In this document: positions 60,803 through 64,000 of the stretch, piece by piece
How positions within the stretch are numbered: position 1 is the first letter of the stretch
Layout: every line of letters begins with the position of its first letter
Assembly (NCBI RefSeq): GCF_958295425.1
Contig: NC_081139.1
Coordinates: 25,278,888-25,342,887 of the forward strand
DNA length: 64,000 nt
Reading direction: 5' to 3'
Source: Solea solea
Lineage: Eukaryota > Chordata > Actinopteri > Pleuronectiformes > Soleidae
Position numbers and translations under genes: made by a program
The notes under the pieces: generated by a model
The model's database searches: none
Told to the model about the DNA's origin: nothing
What the model saw: the letters and a program-made list of their open reading frames with translations, nothing else

Positions 60803-63800
60803 CTCTCCAGCCATGGGTTTGGCATCCATGGACAAGGTTCTTTGATAGACACCATGCTGGCCTAGTGGCACAGGACCTTTCTCTCCTCCTGACAAAAACA
60901 AGGTAACAGTGTTTTTGAAGTGTTTTAGGTCTTAATATTTTCTGTTCTGTTACATCAGCAATTTCTTCCTGTTAAAATGGAGTTTATTTTTCTCTCCACC
61001 GAGTGAGTGAGTGCTATATAGATTAGATTAAATTGAATAGTAAACAAAGAGACACCAATGTCAATGGCATGACTTATTATTATATTTATATTTTGCTGTA
61101 TAATTCTTTATTTGACATTTTCCTTACCAATGAAAGTGTCAGGCATATTTCCTTGTTTCCTTCCCACTTCCTTCCCTGCTCTGGAGTCTGGGTCCGGGTA
61201 GAAGCCAGAGCTGTTCCTTGGGACACCAAGAATGGTCTCCAGGGTCTCAGTCTGAACAACAGAGAAATAAAAGTGACTGAAAAAGAATGTTTTGAGTATT
61301 TTTTTTACTAAATCTAACATCATTTCAGGTGGAAAAACATACCTCATCAGATGGCTCCAGTTTGACCTTTCCATCAATATCTGAGTTAGTGACCCCTGCC
61401 CCCTGAGCTGCCCTCCCTTCCAACTCTTCCAGCTTTGGCTTGATATCCCTACTTTCTTTAGAATCATCCTTATTGAGGAGGTAGTGAAGGAGCGCATGAG
61501 GCTTCTCTTTCTTAGGGCTGTGCTGCTCTTGTTTTGATTCCGATCCCCTAACTCCGCCAGGGGCCGCAGATCCAGAGTCTGAATTGAAGGTGCTCTTCCC
61601 AGTGGCCTCGGCTGTGATGCGAGCCACCTCGTCGGGAGTGTTCCCATTCTGAAGGAGCTTGTGGAGGATCTTGTGCTTTTCCTGAAGTGACTGATTTGAT
61701 AGATGACCCGTGCCACCAGAGGACGACACAGCACCATGGTTTCCACCTGTAGAGGAGGATACTCCTGTGGAAGAAAAAGGGCTGGTGACGCCCAGTGTTC
61801 CGTCTTTATTCTCGGGTGTGGAGGTGGATCCAGAGCTTGGTGTTTGATTGGGGGGTGCCGACTCGTCTGTAGGGGAGGTGAGAAGCTGCAGAAGTTTCTT
61901 GTGACATCTGCTATCAGGGACCCTTCGAGTGGATTCGCCCCCTGCTGGGCCCATCTCTCTGCTCACCTGGCTGTCCAGTTTGTCAGGAGGGCCCTCGCTG
62001 ATAGGGGTGCGAGGGTGCTGCTGCAAGTGCTGATCTCCACCAGCCCCCAAAGAGGTGCCTGGACTCTTGGTGTCAGAGTAGGCCGGGAGGCCTGGTTTGC
62101 ATGGTCCCCCTGCTGACTGGTTGGTGGAGTTGATGCTTGGGGAGCTGTCAGGTTTGTGTTGTGGGGGAGATGTGAGTGGGGTAGGCATAGGATTGCCAAC
62201 TCCCTCACTGATGGCTTGGAGGGCGTTCAAAGAACTGCTTGAGAAGGTGGTTCCTCCTCCACCCACTCCAGAGTTACCAGGGTGACTGGAGCTAATGGGG
62301 GAGTTCATACCTGCAAACAGACAAACCAAAGTAATGTGAGCAACTCATGAATAAAACAAAAATGAGCAAACATTTGTTTTTGATCTAGTTTTCCTATATG
62401 TCAAAATATTTGGTTCATACCACCAGGGGAGAAGGGGCTTGTACCCATCTTGGGGCTTCCTCTGACTCTAGGGGAACCCATGACATTGTGTGGGGGGCCG
62501 TTAATCCCTGGACTGGCCTGGGGAGGACTGGTCATTCCCATTCCATACCCTGCACCTCCTGGTCCTCCTCCATGGAACTGACCCATCTGTTGTTGATGTG
62601 GGTGCTGCTGGTGATGCATGCTGCGGTGACCCATCTGATTCACTGGACCCATTTGGTTCATTGAGTTCATGGGGTAGTTCACTGAATGCATGGAACTCAT
62701 TTGATTCATTTGACCCGTGTTGTTCATTTGCTGCATGGGATTCATTTGGTTCATCTGGTTAACGGGGTTCATGCAGTTGCCGCCTACATACGGAGGCATT
62801 CCTCTGTGTGGCATGCCGCCCTGTTCAGCCATGCCATAGCCCCGGTTCATACCCATGCCTCCTCCAGGGCCCATGTTCATCTGTTGATTGGGGTTGTTTT
62901 GAGGCCTCATGCCTCCACCTTGGTTTCCACGATAATTATTTTGCTCTCTTCAAGAAAATATAAAAAAACAACAATTAAAAACAGAGCAATAGAACGGCTG
63001 CACAACTGATTTAAATGATATTCTTGTTGGCTTTAATTGTGAGAGCATTTCTACCTTTGAAGCAAGTGTGTGGACACAAAAGAGTGTGGTTCATTGGGGT
63101 TAGGATTTCTGGAGAGGTCACTCCTGGTCTGAGCTGTGACTAGGGTACCATCAGGAAGCGAGAAACGATAGAGTGGAGTTTCTGCATGGCCATTATGGAA
63201 CGCTAAAGTGAAAAAAATGAAAATAAATCAAACCTCCAAATACAAAAAAGCTGCAGAATATTTCCTAGAGCTGCAACTAACGATGATTTTTTCAACCAAT
63301 CAAGTAATAGTTTGGTCCATAAAATGACCAGAAAACGTTGAAATTTGTTGGCCAGTGTTTCTCAAACCTCAAAATGAAGATGTTGGGTTTTGACCATTCA
63401 CTGAAATGATTCAGTTGTAATAATTTATTTAATAATATGGAGCAAAAGAAAAAAAAAATTCACTTTTAAGAAGCTGAAAAATCTGAAAACAAAACACTCA
63501 AAAAAATTCATCAATTCATTTAGTAATCAATTAATTACGAATAATCATTGCAGCCCTAGTATTCATTAAGGGTTCGAGCCTTTCATTCACCTAGAAACAA
63601 CATCTGAACCAACTAAAAAACAAACTAAAAAATGCATCAAATGAGTTGCCCCACCTACTATGTAACCAGTGCAGATGGTTACACAGTAGATTGTAGAGAC
63701 ATACAACATTACATACCTTCTTGATAGTGACGTTTGTAGGACCATGGTTGTCCCTCACTGTGATGGAGGAACATTTGCATGCAGCGCTTTACCAGATCTT

Positions 63801-63860
63801 CCCAACCTGGGCGCATGGTGGTATGAAGAGAGCTCTGATGTTCAATTTCAATCAGTTTAC
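54181..63860 (-). CDS. ncoa3: Nuclear receptor coactivator 3 (SRC-3/AIB1), 3' fifteen coding exons; 5' part outside window
   Basis: Coding exons on the minus strand, in transcript order: 63717-63860, 63055-63202, 62421-62947, 61343-62310, 61128-61251, 60583-60888, 59859-60065, 59168-59285, 58584-58755, 57249-57611, 56967-57161, 56602-56866, 55449-55632, 55151-55349, 54181-54192. All junctions are GT-AG and phases agree throughout, giving about 1309 residues from the end of PAS-B to the stop. Ncoa3 binds ligand-loaded nuclear receptors through LxxLL motifs and recruits CBP/p300 and methyltransferases to activate transcription. Visible parts are the PAS-B end, three LxxLL boxes (LLQLL, ILHKLL, LLHYLL), a CBP-interaction helix region (ALLDQL...[12 protein letters not shown]), a poly-Gln tract and the C-terminal GPDQ-KYC ending. 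The GPDQKYC end and the REQNNYR junction point to NCOA3 rather than NCOA1 or NCOA2. Compared with mammals there are extra Met/Asn/Gln, Ala and GMQP repeats. The bHLH and PAS-A exons lie beyond the right edge. Confidence 0.95.
55151..55349 (-). CDS. ncoa3: ncoa3 penultimate coding exon
   Basis: Encodes [40 protein letters not shown] and ends MPMGPDQ. Human ends SGMPMGPDQ-KYC, so the donor after CAG (GTTGGT) is placed with confidence. Reading through the donor adds a tail of about 31 residues before a stop, a possible but unsupported alternative C-terminus. Confidence 0.95.
55449..55632 (-). CDS. ncoa3: ncoa3 exon near the C-terminus
   Basis: Encodes [20 protein letters not shown] then [38 protein letters not shown]. 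Human has YQSSEMKGWPSGNLARN at this place. Acceptor CTTGCAG, donor CAA|GTAACC. Confidence 0.95.
56602..56866 (-). CDS. ncoa3: ncoa3 exon with poly-glutamine tract
   Basis: Begins [20 protein letters not shown], then KRQRMMMLM, 15 glutamines (56732-56776, CAG interrupted by three CAA), then [17 protein letters not shown] and [15 protein letters not shown](V/M)AQRSRE and [10 protein letters not shown] are hallmark NCOA3 words. The poly-Gln tract is at the same place as in mammals but shorter. Acceptor TTCCACAG, donor CTATG|GTGAGT. Confidence 0.97.
56732..56776 (-). repeat. Poly-Gln-coding CAG/CAA repeat in ncoa3
   Basis: Fifteen Gln codons, CAG except for three consecutive CAA. The interruption should limit slippage. 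Confidence 0.95.
56967..57161 (-). CDS. ncoa3: ncoa3 exon with GMQP minisatellite
   Basis: Begins [17 protein letters not shown] (mammalian FLNQSRQALELKMENP), then PPMRPG and about nine copies of a four-residue unit GMQP (variants GLQP, GIQP), ending AGMGTQ. The repeat is encoded by a 12-bp tandem array. Acceptor CTGGCAG, donor CAG|GTGTGT, exactly 65 codons. Confidence 0.95.
56983..57094 (-). repeat. 12-bp coding minisatellite in ncoa3
   Basis: About nine copies of a 12-bp unit (GGCATGCAGCCT on the minus strand) coding Gly-Met-Gln-Pro, with Leu or Ile in place of Met in three copies. The unit contains the 6-bp palindrome GCATGC. Confidence 0.95.
57249..57611 (-). CDS. ncoa3: ncoa3 exon: Gly/Pro/Met/Gln-rich AD2 region start
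   Basis: Begins [20 protein letters not shown], continues [38 protein letters not shown] and [20 protein letters not shown], ending LQGQQ. SPxFNxMMNQM and [13 protein letters not shown] are shared with mammalian NCOA3. The acceptor CACAACCAG lacks a strong pyrimidine tract, so the 5' edge is the least certain junction of this gene. Confidence 0.9.
58305..58400. repeat. Dispersed retroposon-tail fragment in an ncoa3 intron
   Basis: AATAATAATAAACTTAAATTTG followed by ACACCACCTTTCACAAT is a diverged form of the fish word TAAACTTTATTTATATAGCACCTTTCA. It is too short to assign a family. Confidence 0.5.
58584..58755 (-). CDS. ncoa3: ncoa3 exon: CBP/p300-interaction domain (CID/AD1)
   Basis: Encodes [16 protein letters not shown], then [20 protein letters not shown] and [17 protein letters not shown]. 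These are the helices known in mammalian SRC proteins to fold with the NCBD of CBP/p300. All key leucines are retained ([16 protein letters not shown]). Acceptor GGTTTAG, donor CAG|GTACTG, 172 bp. Confidence 0.97.
59168..59285 (-). CDS. ncoa3: ncoa3 exon before the CBP-interaction domain
   Basis: Encodes [20 protein letters not shown], then [21 protein letters not shown] is a conserved NCOA3 word (human SWPDGMLSM). Acceptor CATCTGCAG, donor AACAT|GTAAAC. Confidence 0.92.
59859..60065 (-). CDS. ncoa3: ncoa3 exon: Gly/Met/Pro-rich linker
   Basis: Encodes [35 protein letters not shown] and [20 protein letters not shown]. The RSNSVPG...LQQQ core matches mammalian LRSNSIPGARPVLQQQ. Acceptor CATTCAG, donor ATGG|GTATGT. 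Confidence 0.92.
60308..60334. repeat. (ATCA)n microsatellite in an ncoa3 intron
   Basis: About six ATCA units. Confidence 0.95.
60583..60888 (-). CDS. ncoa3: ncoa3 exon with poly-alanine tract
   Basis: Encodes [20 protein letters not shown] then DAKPMAGEG, 22 alanines (60734-60799), [24 protein letters not shown] and a PGG-rich end. [10 protein letters not shown] aligns with the mammalian NRAVSLDSPV. The poly-Ala tract mixes GCA, GCC, GCT and GCG codons and has no mammalian counterpart that I recall. Acceptor TTGTCAG; the donor CAA|GTAAAC is weak but phase-consistent. Confidence 0.9.
60734..60799 (-). repeat. Poly-Ala-coding GCN repeat in ncoa3
   Basis: Twenty-two Ala codons, a GCA run, a GCC run, then mixed GCT/GCC/GCA, followed directly by a GGA run coding five Gly. 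Confidence 0.95.
61128..61251 (-). CDS. ncoa3: ncoa3 exon following the NR boxes
   Basis: Encodes [20 protein letters not shown] and then [16 protein letters not shown]. The ETLETILG part corresponds to the mammalian acidic DNLDAILGDL helix region but is diverged. Acceptor TTGTTCAG, donor ATTG|GTAAGG, 124 bp, phase 0 to 1. Confidence 0.9.
61343..62310 (-). CDS. ncoa3: ncoa3 exon: nuclear receptor interaction domain with three LxxLL boxes
   Basis: The largest exon (968 bp). It holds [17 protein letters not shown], then NR box 1 [10 protein letters not shown] (about 61880-61910), NR box 2 [12 protein letters not shown] (about 61645-61680) and NR box 3 [12 protein letters not shown] (about 61465-61500), followed by KVKLEPSDE. 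These helices dock into the AF-2 groove of liganded nuclear receptors. Each box is intact and spaced as in mammalian SRC-3. A ubiquitous SPKKEK segment precedes box 3. Acceptor TTTGCAG, donor GATGAG|GTATGT. Confidence 0.97.
62421..62947 (-). CDS. ncoa3: ncoa3 exon: Met/Asn/Gln-rich linker
   Basis: Begins [17 protein letters not shown], continues as low-complexity [16 protein letters not shown] repeats (about 62640-62790), and ends [17 protein letters not shown] then SPRVRGSPK and SPGG. The SPPxxSPG and SPRxRGSPK blocks match the mammalian protein; the MNQM tract appears lineage-expanded. Acceptor TTGAAG, donor GGTG|GTATGA. Confidence 0.95.
63055..63202 (-). CDS. ncoa3: ncoa3 exon: end of PAS-B
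   Basis: Encodes [19 protein letters not shown], then [11 protein letters not shown] and [10 protein letters not shown], nearly identical in pattern to mammalian NCOA3. Acceptor CACTTTAG and donor AAG|GTAG. It ends with two bases of the Arg codon completed in the next exon. Confidence 0.95.
63266..63558. mobile_element. hAT-like MITE in an ncoa3 intron
   Basis: Begins TAGAGCTGCAACTAACGAT and ends AATCATTGCAGCCCTA, giving short inverted termini TAG(A/G)GCTGCAA. Internal words TTTGGTCCATAAAATGACCAGAAAA, ATGATTCAGTTGTAATAATTT, ATATGGAGCAAAA and TTTTAAGAAGCTGAAAAATC in pieces match a very abundant teleost repeat. It is non-coding and lies between the first two ncoa3 exons of the window. Confidence 0.8.
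63717..63860 (-). CDS. ncoa3: ncoa3 exon: PAS-B domain, C-terminal part (first exon in window)
   Basis: Encodes a GKLIEIE...[14 protein letters not shown]...SYKRHYQE segment homologous to human residues just before 300 (MRPGFEDIIRRC...QKRHYQEA). It starts after TTGCAG with two bases completing a Gly codon and ends at GAAG|GTATGT with one base of an Ala codon. The upstream exon is outside the window. Confidence 0.95.
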
Positions 63861-64000
63861 CTGCAACAGAAGATGCACACAATTCCCTCAGTTTAGTTAT
63901 ATCTTCGTCTGCCGGCTTGTTTTTCAAAATGTATGCATTTGTGTTAACGTTACACTGTTGATACAAACTCAGGGATTATGTTTTACTATAATGGGTCTAA

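Noticed and set aside
63266..63558. Possible additional ncoa3 exon in the intron
   Set aside because: The sequence is a recognisable teleost MITE with stops in all frames; adjacent exons join in phase without it.

Overview
The window looks like a chromosomal segment of a ray-finned fish, most likely a percomorph teleost. The evidence is two intron-containing vertebrate genes whose translated sequence is teleost-like, very dense CA/GT microsatellites, and several teleost-type dispersed repeats (Sleeping-Beauty-like Tc1 termini, L2-like LINE, Ty3/gypsy pol, hAT transposase). No bacterial-style operons, CRISPR arrays or intact mobile elements were seen.

Layout. From 1 to about 46.4 kb I find no exon of a host gene. 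This stretch holds decayed transposons (LINE 1090-1750, hAT 11.2-11.8 kb, gypsy pol 17.0-18.0 kb, Tc1-type MITE 32.8-33.0 kb, a fold-back element 38.9-39.1 kb), a possible 28S rRNA fragment (10.93-10.99 kb), many microsatellites, a 21-bp minisatellite (2.28-2.60 kb), a 33-bp inverted repeat (7.45-7.64 kb) and several low-repeat blocks that could be conserved regulatory DNA. From 46.5 to 50.5 kb lies the id1 locus (+ strand): a distal CpG-rich enhancer-like block, a TATA/CCAAT promoter, two coding exons for a 132-residue Inhibitor-of-DNA-binding protein, a short 3'UTR and a GC-rich downstream block. From about 51 kb to the right edge lies ncoa3 (- strand), nuclear receptor coactivator 3/SRC-3. 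Fifteen coding exons run from the end of PAS-B to the final Lys-Tyr-Cys-stop exon at 54181-54192. The bHLH and PAS-A exons lie beyond 64000. id1 and ncoa3 are convergent, tail to tail.

Function. Id1 is a DNA-binding-deficient HLH protein that sequesters E proteins and is a classic direct target of BMP/Smad signalling. Ncoa3 bridges liganded nuclear receptors (three LxxLL boxes, all visible) to CBP/p300 (the CID helices, visible). The two genes are not obviously one pathway; their shared feature is adjacency.

Most notable observation. A composite Smad element GGCGCC-N5-GTCTG occurs 1.66 kb upstream of the id1 ATG, and the same element occurs in inverted orientation 1.3 kb downstream of the id1 stop codon. 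The upstream copy sits beside a perfect CRE (TGACGTCA) and a second GGCGCC block resembling the mammalian Id1 BMP-response element. I found no convincing wholly new biological system. The flanking Smad elements, the fold-back elements, the 22-alanine tract in Ncoa3 and the LINE frameshift caused by a 10-bp duplication are the items most worth checking.
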